Shown in pieces: positions 34,601 through 50,200 of a stretch of 64,000 nucleotides of DNA. Location: positions 7,826,501 through 7,890,500 of the forward strand of contig CM076960.1 of the NCBI GenBank assembly GCA_039566865.1, written 5' to 3'. Source of the stretch: Aurelia coerulea (lineage: Eukaryota > Cnidaria > Scyphozoa > Semaeostomeae > Ulmaridae). The notes beneath the pieces were generated by a model, which saw only the letters and a list, made by a program, of their open reading frames with translations, was not told the DNA's origin and made no database searches. A program made the position numbers and the translations under genes. The first letter of the stretch is position 1. Each line of letters opens with the position of its first letter.

Positions 34601-37600
34601 TATAATATAAATTGTAACTATTAAAGTACGTTAAACAACACTTTTTGTGTTTATATTTTGTTTTCTTTGAGAAAATAAACATTTAATTAATCGATGTTTG
34701 TTTATGCAGTAAAGCTAAAATGAGACTAAAGAAAAAACTAATGTCTATAGTAATGTTTCCAAGAATAGTTGCTGCAGCACTAATATAGTGCTATAAAAGA
34801 AGTTAATGTTAGAACTATAGTTTTAATGGACGATGAGTGCAATACTCTTAATAATATGAATTGTGGCTACTAAAGTACGTTAAACAACACTTTTTGTGTT
34901 TATATTTTGTTTTCTTTGAGAAAATAAACATTTAATTGATCGATGTTTGTTTATGCAGTAAAGCTAAAATGAGACTAAAGAAAAAACTAATGTCTATAGT
35001 AATGTTTCGAAAAATAGTTGCTGCAGCACTAATATAGTGTTATAAAAGATGTTACTGGCAGAACTAAAGTTTTAAAGGACGATGAGTGCAATACTCTTTA
35101 TAATATAAATTGTAGCTATTAAAGTACGTTAATCCACACTTTTTGTGTTTATATTTTGTTTTCTTTGAGAAAATAAACATTTAATTAATCGATGTTTGTT
35201 TATGCAGTAAAGCTAAAATGAGACTAAAGAAAAAACTAATGTCTATAGTAATGTTTCCAAGAATAGTTGCTGCAGCACTAATATAGTGCTATAAAAGAAG
35301 TTACTGGCAGAACTATAGTTTTATGGGACGATGAGTGCAATACTCTTGAACGATGATAATATAAATTGTAGCTACTAAAGTACGTTAATCAACACTTTTT
35401 GTGTTTATATTTTGTTTTCTTTGAGAAAATAAACATTTAATTAATCGATGTTTGTTTATGCAGTAAAGCTTAAATGAGACTAAAGAAAAAACTAATGTCT
35501 ATATTAATGTTTCCAAGAATGGTTGCTGCAGCACTAATATAGTGCTATAAAAGAAGTTACTGGCAGAACTATAGTTTTATGGGACGATGAGTGCAATACT
35601 CTTAATAATATGAATTGCAGCTACTAAAGTACGTTAATCCACACTTTTTGTGTTTATATTTTGTTTTCTTTGAGAAAATAAACATTTAATTAATCGATGT
35701 TTGTTTATGCAGTAAAGCTAAAATTAAAGCTAAAACTAAAGAAAATACCAATGTCTATAGTAATGTTTCCGAGAATGGTTGCTGCAGCACTAATATAGTG
35801 CTATAAAAGAAGTTACTGGCAGAACTATAGTTTAAATGGACGATGAGTGCAATACCCTTTATAATATAAATTGTGGCTACTAAAGTACGTTAAACAACAC
35901 TTTTTGTGTTTATATTTTGTTTTCTTTGAGAAAATAAACATTTAATTGATCGATGTTTGTTTATGCAGTGAAGCTAAAATGAGACTAAAGAAAAAACTAA
36001 TGTCTATAGTAATGTTTCGAAAAATAGTTGCTGCAGCACTAATATAGTGTTATAAAAGATGTTACTGGCAGAACTAAAGTTTTAAAGGACGATGAGTGCA
36101 ATACTCTTTATAATATAAATTGTAGCTATTAAAGTACGTTAATCAACACTTTTTGTGTTTATATTTTGTTTTCTTTGAGAAAATAAACATTTGCTTAATC
36201 GATGTTTGTTTATGCAGTAAAGCTAAAATGAGACTAAAGAATAAACTAAAGTCTATAGTAATTTTTACAAGAATGGTTGATGCAGCACTAATATAGTGCT
36301 ATAAAAGAAGTTACTGGCAGAACTATAGTTTTATGGGAACGATGAGTGCAATACTCTTAATAATATGAATTGCAGCTACTAAAGTACGTTAATCCACACT
36401 TTTTGTGTTTATATTTTGTTTTCTTTGAGAAAATAAACATTTAATTAATCGATGTTTGTTTATGCAGTAAAGCTAAAATTAAAGCTAAAACTAAAGAAAA
36501 TACCAATGTCTATAGTAATGTTTCCGAGAATGGTTGCTGCAGCACTAATATAGTGCTATAAAAGAAGTTACTGGCAGAACTATAGTTTAAATGGACGATG
36601 AGTGCAATACCCTTTATAATATAAATTGTGGCTACAAAAGTACGTTAAACAACACTTTTTGTGATTATATTTTGTTTTCTTTGAGAAAATAAACATTTAA
36701 TTGATCGATGTTTGTTTATGCAGTAAAGCTAAAATGAGACTAAAGAAAAAACTAAAGTCTATAGTAATTTTTACAAGAATGGTTGCTGCAGCACTAATAT
36801 AGTGCTATAAAAAAGTTACTGGCAGAACTAAAGTTTTAAAGAACGATGAGTGCAATACTCTTTATAATATAAATTGTAGCTATTAAAGTACGTTAATCAA
36901 CACTTTTTGTGTTTATATTTTGTTTTCTTTGAGAAAATAAACATTTAATTAATCGATGTTTGTTTATGCAGTAAAGCTAAAATGAGACTAAAGAAAAAAC
37001 TAATGTCTATAGTAATATTTCGAAAAATAGTTGATGCAGTACTAATATTGAGTGTTACTAATAAAGATGTTACTGGCAGAACTAACGTTTTAAAGGACGA
37101 TGAGTTCAATACTCTTTATAATATAAATTGTAGCTATTAAAGTACGTTAATCAACACTTTTTGTGTTTATATTTTGTTTTCTTTGAGAAAATAAACATTT
37201 AATTGATCGATGTTTGTTTAAGCAGTAAAGCTAAAATGAGACTAAAAAAAAACTAATGTCTATATTAATGTTTCCAAGAATGGTTGCTGCAGCACTAATA
37301 TAGTGCTATAAAAGAAGTTACTGGCAGAACTATAGTTTTATGGGACGATGAGTGCAATACTCTTAATAATATGAATTGTAGCTACTAAAGTACGTTAATC
37401 CACACTTTTTGTGTTTATATTTTGTTTTCTTTGAGAAAATAAACATTTGCTTAATCGATGTTTGTTTATGCAGTAAAGCTAAAATGAGACTAAAGAAAAA
37501 ACTAATGTCTATATTAATGTTTCCAAGAATGGTTGCTGCAGCACTAATATAGTGCTATAAAAGAAGTTACTGGCAGAACTATAGTTTTATGGGACGATGA

Positions 37601-40254
37601 GTGCAATACTCTTAATAATATGAATTGTAGCTACTAAAGTACGTTAATCCACACTTTTTGTGTTTATATTTTGTTTTCTTTGAGAAAATAAACATTTAAT
37701 TAATCGATGTTTGTTTATGCAGTAAAGCTAAAATTAAAGCTAAAACTAAAGAAAATACCAATGTCTATAGTAATGTTTCCGAGAATGGTTGCTGCAGCAC
37801 TAATATAGTGCTATAAAAGAAGTTACTGGCAGAACTAAAGTTTTAAAGGACGATGAGTGCAATACCCTTTATAATATGAATTGTGGCTACTAAAGTACGT
37901 TAATCCACACTTTTTGTGTTTATATTTTGTTTTCTTTGAGAAAATAAACATTTAATTAATCGATGTTTGTTTATGCAGTAAAGCTAAAATGAGACTAAAA
38001 AAAAACTAATGTCTATAGTAATGTTTCCAAGAATGGTTGCTGCAGCACTAATATAGTGCTATAAAAGAAGTTACTGGCAGAACTATAATTTAAATGGACG
38101 ATGAGTGCAATACTCTTTATAATATAAATTGTGGCTACTAAAGTACGTTAATCAACACTTTTTGTGTTTATATTTTGTTTTCTTTAAAGAAAATAAACAT
38201 TTAATTAATCGATGTTTGTTTATGCAGTAAAGCTAAAATGAGACTAAAGAAAAAACTAATGTCTATATTAATGTTTCCAAGAATGGTTGCTGCAGCACTA
38301 ATATAGTGCTATAAAAGAAGTTACTGGCAGAACTATAGTTTTAAAGGACGATGAGTGCAATACTCTTAATAATATGAATTGTAGCTACTAAAGTACGTTA
38401 ATCAACACTTTTTGTGTTTATATTTTGCTTTCTTTGAGAAAATAAACATTTAATTGATCGATGTTTGTTTATGCAGTAAAGCTAAAATGAGACTAAAGAA
38501 AAAACTAATGTCTATAGTAATGTTTCGAAAAATAGTTGCTGCAGCACTAATATAGTGCTATAAAAGAGGTTACTGGCAGAACTATAGTTTTATGGGACGA
38601 TGAGTGCAATACTCTTAATAATATGAATTGTAGCTACTAAAGTACGTTAATCCACACTTTTTGTGTTTATATTTTGTTTTCTTTGAGAAAATAAACATTT
38701 AATTAATCGATGTTTGTTTATGCAGTAAAGCTAATTAAAGCTAAAACTAAAGAAAAAACCAATGTCTATAGTAATGTTTCCAAGAATGGTTGCTGCAGCA
38801 TTAATATAGTGCTATAAAAGAAGTTACTGGCAGAACTATAGTTTAAATGGACGATGAGTGCAATACCCTTTATAATATAAATGTGGCTACTAAAGTACGT
38901 TAAACAACACTTTTTGTGATTATATTTTGTTTTCTTTGAGAAAATAAACATTTAATTGATCGATGTTTGTTTAAGCAGTAAAGCTAAAATGAGACTAAAG
39001 AAAAAACTAATGTCTATAGTAATTTTTACAAAAATGGTTAATGCAGCACTAATATAGTGCTATAAAAAAAGTTACTGGTAGAACTAAAGTTTTAAAGGAC
39101 GATGAGTGAATACTCTTTAGAATATGAATTGTAGCTATTAAAGTAGTTTAATATACGCTTTTCGTGTTTATATTTTGTTCTCTTTGAGAAAATAAACATT
39201 TAATTAATCGAAGTTTGTTTATGCAGTAAAGCTAAAATGAGACAAAAGAAAAAACTAATGTCTATAGTAATGTTTCGAAAAATAGTTGCTGCAGTACTAA
39301 TATAGTGTTATAAAAGATGTTACTGGCAGAACTAAAAATTAAAGGACGATGAGTTCAATACTCTTTATAATATAAATTGTAGCTATTAAAGTACGTTAAT
39401 CAACACTTTTTGTGTTTATATTTTGTTTTCTTTGAGAAAATAAACATTTAATTGATCGATGTTTGTTTATGCAGTAAAGCTAAAATGAGACTAAAGAAAA
39501 AACTAATGTCTATAGTAATTTTTACAAGAATGGTTGCTGCAGCACTAATATAGTGCTATAAAAGAAGTTACTGGCAGAACTAAAGTTTTAAAGAACGATG
39601 AGTGCAATACTCTTTATAATATAAATTGTAGCTATAAAGTACGTTAATCCACAATTTTTGTGTTTATATTTTGTTTTCTTTGAGAAAATAAACATTTAAT
39701 TAATCGATGTTTGTTTATGCAGTGAAGCTAAAATGAGACTAAAGAAAAAACTAATGTCTATAGTAATGTTTCGAAAAATAGTTGCTGCAGTACTAATATA
39801 GTGTTATAAAAGATGTTACTGGCAGAACTAAAGTTTTAAAGGACGATGAGTGCAATACTCTTTATAATATAAATTGTAGCTATTAAAGTACGTTAATCAA
39901 CACTTTTTGTGTTTATATTTTGTTTTCTTTGAGAAAATAAACATTTAATTGATCGATGTTTGTTTATGCAGTAAAGCTAAAATGAGACTAAAGAAAAAAC
40001 TAATGTCTATAGTAATGTTTCCAAGAATGGTTGCTGCAGCACTAATATAGTGCTATAAAAGAAGTTACTGGCAGAACTATAGTTTTATGGGACGATGAGT
40101 GCAATACTCTTAATAATATGAATTGTAGCTACTAAAGTACGTTAATCCACACTTTTTGTGTTTATATTTTGTTTTCTTTAAGGAAATAAACATTTAATTA
40201 ATCGATGTTTGTTTATGCAGTGAAGCTAAAATGAGACTAAAGAAAAAACTAATG

Positions 40255-42690
40255 TCTATAGTAATATTTCGAAAAATAGTTGCTGCAGCACTAATATAGT
40301 GTTATAAAAGATCTTACTGGCAGAACTAAAGTTTTAAAGAACGATGAGTGCAAAACTCTCTATAATATAAATTGTAGCTACTAAAGTACGTTAATCCAGA
40401 CTTTATGTGTTTATATTTTGTTTTCTATGAGAAAATAAACATTTAGTTAATCGATGTTTGTTTATGCAGTAAAGCTAAAATTAAAGCTAAAGCTAAAGAA
40501 AATACCAATGTCTATAGTAATGTATCCGAGAATGGTTGCTGCAGCACTAATATACTGCTATAAAAGAAGCTACTGGCAGAACTATAGTTTAAATGCACGA
40601 TAAGTGCAATACCCTTTATAATAAAAATTGTGGCTACTAAAGTACGTTAAACAACACTTTTTGTGTTTATATTTTGCTTCCTTTGAGAAAATAAACATTT
40701 AATTGATCGATGTTTGTTTACGCAGTGAAGCTAAAATGAGACTAAAGAAAAAACTAATGTCTATAGTAATGTTTCGAAAAATAGTTGCTGCAGTACTAAT
40801 ATAGTGTTATAAAAGATGTTACTGGCAGAACTAAAGTTTTAAAGGACGATGAGTGCAATACTCTTTATAATATAAATTGTAGCTATTAAAGTACGTTAAT
40901 CAACACTTTTTGTGTTTATATTTTGTTTTCTTTGAGAAAATAAACATTTAATTAATCGATGTTTGTTTATGCAGTGAAGCTAAAATGAGACTAAAGAAAA
41001 AACTAATGTCTATAGTAATGTTTCGAAAAATAGTTGCTGCAGCACTAATATAGTGTTATAAAAGATGTTACTGGCAGAACTAAAGTTTTAAAGGACGATG
41101 AGTGCAATACTCTTTATAATATAAATTGTAGCTATTAAAGTACGTTAATCAACATTTCTTGTGTTTATATTTTGTTTTCTTTGAGAAAAAAACATTTAAT
41201 TAATCGATGTTTGTTTATGCAGTAAAGCTAAAATTAAAGCTAAAACTAAAGAAAATACCAATGTCTATAGTAATGTTTCCGAGAATGGTTGCTGCAGCAC
41301 TAATATAGTGTTATAAAAGAAGATACTGGGAGAACTATAGTTTAAATGGACGATGAGTGCAATACCCTTTATAATATAAATTGTGGCTACTAAGGTACGT
41401 TAATCCACACTTTTTGCTTTTATATTTTGTTTTCTTTGAGAAAATAAACATTTAATTAATCGATGTTTGTTTATGCAGTAAAGCTAAAATGAGAGCTAAA
41501 GAAAAAACTAATGTCTATAGTAATGTTTCCAAGAATGGTTGCTGCAGCACTAATATAGTGCTATAAAAGAAGTTACTGGCAGAACTATAGTTTTATGGGA
41601 CGATGAGTGCAATACTCTTTATAATATAAATTGTAGCTATTAAAGTACGTTACTCAACACTTTTTGTGATTATATTTTGTTTTCTTTGAGAAAATAAACA
41701 TTTAATTAATCGATGTTTGTTCATGCAGTAAAGCTAAAATGAGACTAAAGTAAAAACTAATGTCTATAGTAATTTTTACAAGAATTGTTGCTGCAGCACT
41801 AATATAGTGCTATAAAAAAGTTACTGGCAGAACTAAAGTTTTAAAGGACGATGAGTGCAATACTCTCTAAAATCAAAATTGTAGCTATTTAAGTACGTTA
41901 ATCCACAATTTTTGTGTTTATATTTTGTTTTCTTTGAGAAAATAAACATTTAATTAATCGATGTTTGTTTATGCAGTGAAGCTAAAATGAGACTAAAGAA
42001 AAAACTAATGTCTATAGTAATGTTTCGAAAAATAGTTGCTGCAGCACTAATATAGTGTTATAAAAGATGTTACTGGCAGAACTAAAGTTTTAAAGGACGA
42101 TGAGTGCAATACTCTTTATAATATAAATTGTAGCTATTAAAGTACGTTAATCCACACTTTTTGTGTTTATATTTTGTTTTCTTTGAGAAAATAAATATTT
42201 AATTAATCGATGTTTGTTTATGCAGTAAAGCTAAAATGAGACTAAAGAAAAAACTAATGTCTATAGTAATGTTTCGAAAAATAGTTGCTGCAGCACTTAT
42301 ATAGTGTTATAAAAGATGTTACTGGGAGAACTATAGTTTTATGGGACGATGAGTGCAATACTCTTAATAATATGAATTGCAGCTACTAAAGTACGTTAAT
42401 CCACACTTTTTGTGTTTATATTTTGTTTTCTTTGAGAAAATAAACATTTGCTTAATCGATGTTTGTTTATGCAGTAAAGCCGAAATTAATGCTAAAACTA
42501 AAGAAAATACCAATGTCTATAGTAATGTTTCCAAGAATGGTTCCTGCAGCACTAATATAGTGCTATAAAAGAAGTTACTGGCAGAACTATAGTTTTATGG
42601 GACGATGAGTGCAATACTCTTAATAATATCAATTGCAGCTACTAAAGTACGTTAATCCACACTTTTTGTGTTTATATTTTGTTTTCTTTG
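40255..42690 (+). repeat. Higher-order satellite segment, right copy of the 17.05 kb-offset duplication
   Basis: Partner of 23200-25640. The order of variant monomers is kept over roughly ten monomers, which single-monomer exchange would not produce; a block duplication or long-period unequal exchange is needed. Confidence 0.75.
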
Positions 42691-44219
42691 AGAAAATAAA
42701 CATTTAATTAATCGATGTTTGTTTATGCAGTAAAGCTAAAATTAAAGCTAAAACTAAAGAAAATACCAATGTCTATAGTAATGTTTCCGAGAAAGGTTGC
42801 TGCAGCACTAATATAGTGCTATAAAAGAAGTTACTGGCAGAACTATAGTTTAAATGGACGATGAGTGCAATACCCTTTATAATATAAATTGTGGCTACAA
42901 AAGTACGTTAAACAACACTTTTTGTGTTTATATTTTGTTTTCTTTGAGAAAGTAAACATTTGATTGATCGATGTTTGTTTAAGCAGTAAAGCTAAAATGA
43001 GACTAAAGAAAAAACTAATGTCTATATTAATGTTTCGAAGAATAGTTGCTGCAGCACTAATATAGTGCTATAAAAGAAGTTACTGGCAGAACTATAGTTT
43101 TATGGGACGATGAGTGCAATACTCTTAATAATATCAATTGCAGCTACTAAAGTACGTTAATCCACACTTTTTGTGTTTATATTTTGTTTTCTTTGAGAAA
43201 ATAAACATTTAATTAATCGATGTTTGTTTATGCAGTAAAGCTAAAATGAGACTAAAGAAAAAACTAATGTCTATAGTAATGTTTCCGAGAAAGGTTGCTG
43301 CAGCACTAATATAGTGCTATAAAAGAAGTTACTGGCAGAACTATAGTTTAAATGGACGATGAGTGCAATACCCTTTATAATATAAATTGTAGCTATTAAA
43401 GTACGTTAAACAACACTTTTTCTGTTTATATTTTGTTTTCTTTGAGAAAAAAAACATTTAATAAATCGATGTTTGTTTATGCAGTAAAGCTAAAATGAGA
43501 CTTAAGAAAAAAATACCAATGTAATAGTAATTTTTCCAAGAATGGTTGCTGCAGCACTAATATAGTGCTATAAAAAAAGTTACTGGCAGAACTAAAGTTT
43601 TAAAGAACGATGAGTGCAATACTCTTTATAATATAATTTGTGGCTATTAAAGTACGTTAATCAACACTTTTTGTGTTTATATTTTGTTTTCTTTGAGAAA
43701 ATAAACATTTGCTTAATCGATGTTTGTTTATGCAGTGAAGCTAAAATGAGACTAAAGAAAAAACTAATGTCTATAGTAATGTTTCGAAAAATTGTTGCTG
43801 CAGTACTAATATAGTGTTATAAAATATGTTACTGGCAGAACTAAAGTTTTAAAGGACGATGAGTTCAATACTCTTTATAATATAAATTGTAGCTATTAAA
43901 GTACGTTAATCAACACTTTTTGTGTTTATATTTTGTTTTCTTTGAGAAAATAAACATTTGCTTAATCGATGTTTGTTTATGCAGTAAAGCTAAAATGAGA
44001 CTAAAGAAAAAACTAATGTCTATATTAATGTTTCCAAGAATGGTTGCTGCAGCACTAATATAGTGCTATAAAAGAAGTTACTGGCAGAACTATAGTTTTA
44101 AAGGACGATGAGTGCAATACTCTTAATAATATGAATTGTAGCTACTAAAGTACGTTAATCCACACTTTTTGTGTTTATATTTTGTTTTCTTTGAGAAAAT
44201 AAACATTTAATTAATCGAT

Positions 44220-47200
44220 GTTTGTTTATGCAGTAAAGCTAAAACTTAAAGCTAAAACTAAAGAAAATACCAATGTCTATAGTAATGTTTCCGAGAATGG
44301 TTGCTGCAGCACTAATATAGTGCTATAAAAGAAGTTACTGGCAGAACTACAATTTAAATGGGCGATGAGTGCAATACCCTTTATAATATGAATTGTGGCT
44401 ACTAAAGTACGTTAAACAACACTTTTTGTGATTATATTTTGTTTTCTATGAGAAAATAAACATTTAATTAATCGATGTTTGTTTATGCAGTAAAGCTAAA
44501 ATGACACTAAAAAAAAAACTAATGTCTATAGTAATTTTTACAAGAATTGTTGCTGCAGTACTAATATAGTGTTATAAAAAAAAAAGTTACTGGCAGAACT
44601 AAAGTTTTAAAGAACGATGAGTGCAATACTCTTTATAATATAAATTGTGGCTACTAAAGTACGTCAATCCATTTTTTTGGTGTTTATATTTGTTTTTCTT
44701 TGAGAAAATAAACATTTAATTAATCGATGTTTGTTTTTGCAGTGAAACTAAAGTGTGACTAAAGAAAAAACTAATGTCTATGTTAATGTTTCCAAGAATG
44801 GTTGCTGCAGCACTAATATAGTGCTATAAAAGAAGTTACTGGCAGAACTATAGTTTTAAAGGACGATAAGTGCAATACTCTTAATAATATGAATTGTAGC
44901 TACTAAAGTACGTTAATCCACACTTTTTGTGTTTATATTTTGTTTTCTTTGAGAAAAAAAAGAGTTAATCGATGTTTGTTTATGCAGTAAAGCTAAACTT
45001 AAAGCTAAAACTAAAGGAAATACCAATGTCTATAATAATGTTTCCGAGAATGGTTGTTGCAGCACTAATATAGTGCTATAAAAGAAGTTACTGGCAGAAC
45101 TACAATTTAAATGGGCGATGAGTGCAATACCCTTTATAATATGAATTTTGGCTACTAAAGTACATTAAACAACACTTTTTGTGATTATATTTAGTTTTCT
45201 TTGAGAAAATAAACATTTAATCAATCGATGTTTGTTTATGCAGTAAAGCTAAAATGACACTAAAAAAAAACTAATGTCTATAGTAATTTTTACAAGAATT
45301 GTTGCTGCAGTACTAATATAGTGTTATAAAAAAAAAAGTTACTGGCAGAACTAAAATTTTAAAGGACGATGATTGAATGCTCTTTAAAATATGAATTGTA
45401 GCTACTAAAGTACGTCAATCCATTTTTTTGGTGTTTATATTTGTTCTCTTTGAGAAAATAAACATTTAATTAGTCGATATTTGTTTTTGCAGTAAAACTA
45501 AAGTGTGACTAAAGAAAAAACTAATGTCTATGTTAATGTTTCCAAGAATGGTTGCTGCAGCACTAATATAGTGCTATAAAAGAAGTTACTGGCAGAACTA
45601 TAGTTTTAAAGGACGATAAGTGCAATACTCTTAATAATATGAATTGTAGCTACTAAAGTACGTTAATCCACACTTTTTGTGTTTATATTTTGTTTTCTTT
45701 GAGAAAAAAAAGAGTTAATCGATGTTTGTTTATGCAGTAAAGCTAAAATTAAAGCTAAAACTAAAGAAATTTCCAATGTCTATAGTAATGTTTCCGAGAA
45801 TAGTTGCTGAAGCACTAATATAGTGCTGTAAAAGAAGTAACTGGCAGAACTAAAGTTTTAAAGAACGATGAGTGCTCTTTATAATATAAAATGTAGTTAT
45901 TAAGGTACGTTAACCCACACTTTTTGTGTTTATATTTTGTTTACTTTGAGAAAAAAAAAATTAATCGATGTTTGTTTATGCAGTAAAGCTAAACTTAAAG
46001 CTAACACTAAAGGAAATACCAATGTCTATAATAATGTTTCCGAGAATGGTTGTTGCAGCACTAATATAGTGCTATAAAAGAAGTTACTGGCAGAACTACA
46101 ATTTAAATGGGCGATGAGTGCAATACCCTTTATAATATGAATTGTGGCTACTAAAGTACATTAAACAACACTTTTTGTGATTATATTTAGTTTTCTATGA
46201 GAAAATAAACATTTAATTAATCGATGTTTGTTTATGCAGTAAAGCTAAAATGACACTAAAAAAAAACTAATGTCTATAGTAATTTTTACAAGAATTGTTG
46301 CTGCAGTACTAATATAGTGTTATAAAAAAAGTTACTGGCAGAACTAAAGTTTTAAAGAACGATGAGTGCAATACTCTTTATAATATAAATTGTGGCTACT
46401 AACGTACGTCAATCCATTTTTTTGGTGTTTATATTTGTTTTTCTTTGAGAAAATAAACATTCAATTAATCAATGTTTGTTAATGCAGTAAAGCTAAAATC
46501 AGAATAGAGAAAACTAATGTCTATGTTAATGTTTCCAAAAATGCTTTTTGCAGAACTAATATAGTGCTATAAAAGAAATTACTAGCAGAACTATAGCTTT
46601 AAAGGACGATAAGTGCAATACTCTTAATAATATGAATAGTAGCTACTAAAGTACGTTAATCCACACTTTTTGTGTTTATATTTTGTTTACTTTGAGAAAA
46701 AAAAGAGTTAATCGATGTTTGTTTATGCAGTAAAGCAAAACTTAAAGCTAAAACTAAAGGAAATACCAATGTCTATAATAATGTTTCCGAGAATGGTTGT
46801 TGCAGCACTAATATAGTGCTATAAAAGAAGTTACTGGCAGAACTACAATTTAAATGGGCGATGAGTGCAATACCCTTTATAATATGAATTGTGGCTACTA
46901 AAGTACATTAAACAACACTTTTTGTGATTATATTTAGTTTTCTATGAGAAAATAAACATTTAATTAATCGATGTTTGTTTATGCAGTAAAGCTAAAATGA
47001 CACTAAAAAAAAACTAATGTCTATAGTAATTTTTACAAGAATTGTTGCTGCAGTACTAATATAGTGTTATAAAAAAAAAAGTTACTGACAGAACTAAAGT
47101 TTTAAAGAACGATGAGTGCAATACTCTTTATAATATAAATTGTGGCTACTAAAGTACGTCAATCCATTTTTTTGGTGTTTATATTTGTTTTTCTTTGAGA

Positions 47201-50200
47201 AAATAAACATTTAATTAATCGATGTTTGTTTATGCAGTGAAACTAAAATGAGACTAAAGAAAAAACTAATGTCTATGTTAATGTTTCCAAGAATGGTTGC
47301 TGCAGCACTAATATAGTGCTATAAAAGAAGTTACTGGCAGAACTATAGTTTTAAAGGACGATAAGTGCAATACTCTTAATAATATGAATTGTAGCTACTA
47401 AAGTACGTTAATCCACACTTTTTGTGTTTATATTTTGTTTTCTTTGAGAAAAAAAAGAGTTAATCGATGTTTGTTTATGCAGTAAAGCTAAACTTAAAGC
47501 TAAAACTAAAGGAAATACCAATGTCTATAATAATGTTTCCGAGAATGGTTGTTGCAGCACTAATATAGTGCTATAAAAGAAGTTACTGGCAGAACTACAA
47601 TTTAAATGGGCGATGAGTGCAATACCCTTTATAATATGAATTTTGGCTACTAAAGTACATTAAACAACACTTTTTGTGATTATATTTAGTTTTCTATGAG
47701 AAAATAAACATTTAATTAATCGATGTTTGTTTATGCAGTAAAGCTAAAATGACACTAAAAAAAAACTAATGTCTATAGTAATTTTTACAAGAATTGTTGC
47801 TGCAGTACTAATATAGTGTTATAAAAAAAAAAGTTACTGGCAGAACTAAAGTTTTAAAGAACGATGAGTGCAATACTCTTTATAATATAAATTGTGGCTA
47901 CTAAAGTACGTCAATCCATTTTTTTGGTGTTTATATTTGTTTTTCTTTGAGAAAATAAACATTTAATTAATCGATGTTTGTTTATGCAGTGAAACTAAAA
48001 TGAGACTAAAGAAAAAACTAATGTCTATGTTAATGTTTCCAAGAATGGTTGCTGCAGCACTAATATAGTGCTATAAAAGAAGTTACTGGCAGAACTATAG
48101 TTTTAAAGGACGATGAGTGCAATACTCTTAATAATATTAATTGTAGCTACTAAAGTACGTTAATCCACACTTTTAGTGTTTATATTTTGTTTTCTTTGAG
48201 AAAAAAAAGAGTTAATCGATGTTTGTTTATGCAGTAAAGCTAAAATTAAAGCTAAAACTAAAGAAATTTCCAATGTCTATAGTAATGTTTCCGAGAATAG
48301 TTGCTGAAGCACTAATATAGTGCTGTAAAAGAAGTAACTGGCAGAACTAAAGTTTTAAAGAACGATGAGTGCTCTTTATAATATAAAATGTAGTTATTAA
48401 GGTACGTTAACCCACACTTTTTGTGTTTATATTTTGTTTACTTTGAGAAAAAAAAAATTAATCGATGTTTGTTTATGCAGTAAAGCTAAACTTAAAGCTA
48501 ACACTAAAGGAAATACCAATGTCTATAATAATGTTTCCGAGAATGGTTGTTGCAGCACTAATATAGTGCTATAAAAGAAGTTACTGGCAGAACTACAATT
48601 TAAATGGGCGATGAGTGCAATACCCTTTATAATATGAATTGTGGCTACTAAAGTACATTAAACAACACTTTTTGTGATTATATTTAGTTTTCTATGAGAA
48701 AATAAACATTTAATTAATCGATGTTTGTTTATGCAGTAAAGCTAAAATGACACTAAAAAAAAACTAATGTCTATAGTAATTTTTACAAGAATTGTTGCTG
48801 CAGTACTAATATAGTGTTATAAAAAAAGTTACTGGCAGAACTAAAGTTTTAAAGAACGATGAGTGCAATACTCTTTATAATATAAATTGTGGCTACTAAC
48901 GTACGTCAATCCATTTTTTTGGTGTTTATATTTGTTTTTCTTTGAGAAAATAAACATTTAATTAATCGATGTTTGTTTATGCAGTGAAACTAAAATGAGA
49001 CTAAAGAAAAAACTAATGTCTATGTTAATGTTTCCAAGAATGGTTGCTGCAGCACTAATATAGTGCTATAAAAGAAGTTACTGGCAGAACTATAGTTTTA
49101 AAGGACGATAAGTGCAATACTCTTAATAATATGAATTGTAGCTACTAAAGTACGTTAATCCACACTTTTTGTGTTTATATTTTGTTTACTTTGAGAACAA
49201 AAAAATTAATCGATGTTTGTTTATGCAGTAAAGCTAAAATTAAAGCTAAAACCAAAGAAATTTCCAATGTCTATAGTAATGTTTCCGAGAATAGTTGCTG
49301 AAGCACTAATATAGTGCTGTAAAAGAAGTAACTGGCAGAACTAAAGTTTTAAAGAACGATGAGTGCTCTTTATAATATAAAATGTAGTTATTAAGGTACG
49401 TTAACCCACACTTTTTGTGTTTATATTTTGTTTACTTTGAGAAAAAAAAAATTAATCGATGTTTGTTTATGCAGTAAAGCTAAACTTAAAGCTAAAACTA
49501 AAGGAAATACCAATGTCTATAATAATGTTTCCGAGAATGGTTGTTGCAGCACTAATATAGTGCTATAAAAGAAGTTACTGGCAGAACTACAGTTTAAATG
49601 GACGATGAGTGCAATACCCTTTATAATATGAATTGTGGCTACTAAAGTACATTAAACAACACTTTTTGTGATTATATTTAGTTTTCTATGAGAAAATAAA
49701 CATTTAATTAATCGATGTTTGTTTATGCAGTAAAGCTAAAATGACACTAAAAAAAAACTAATGTCTATAGTAATTTTTACAAGAATTGTTGCTGCAGTAC
49801 TAATATAGTGTTATAAAAAAAGTTACTGGCAGAACTAAAGTTTTAAAGAACGATGAGTGCAATACTCTTTATAATATAAATTGTGGCTACTAAAGTACGT
49901 CAATCCATTTTTTTGGTGTTTATATTTGTTTTTCTTTGAGAAAATAAACATTTAATTAATCGATGTTTGTTTATGCAGTGAAACTAAAATGAGACTAAAG
50001 AAAAAACTAATGTCTATGTTAATGTTTCCAAGAATGGTTGCTGCAGCACTAATATAGTGCTATAAAAGAAGTTACTGGCAGAACTATAGTTTTAAAGGAC
50101 GATAAGTGCAATACTCTTAATAATATGAATTGTAGCTACTAAAGTACGTTAATCCACACTTTTTGTGTTTATATTTTGTTTTCTTTGAGAAAAAAAAGAG

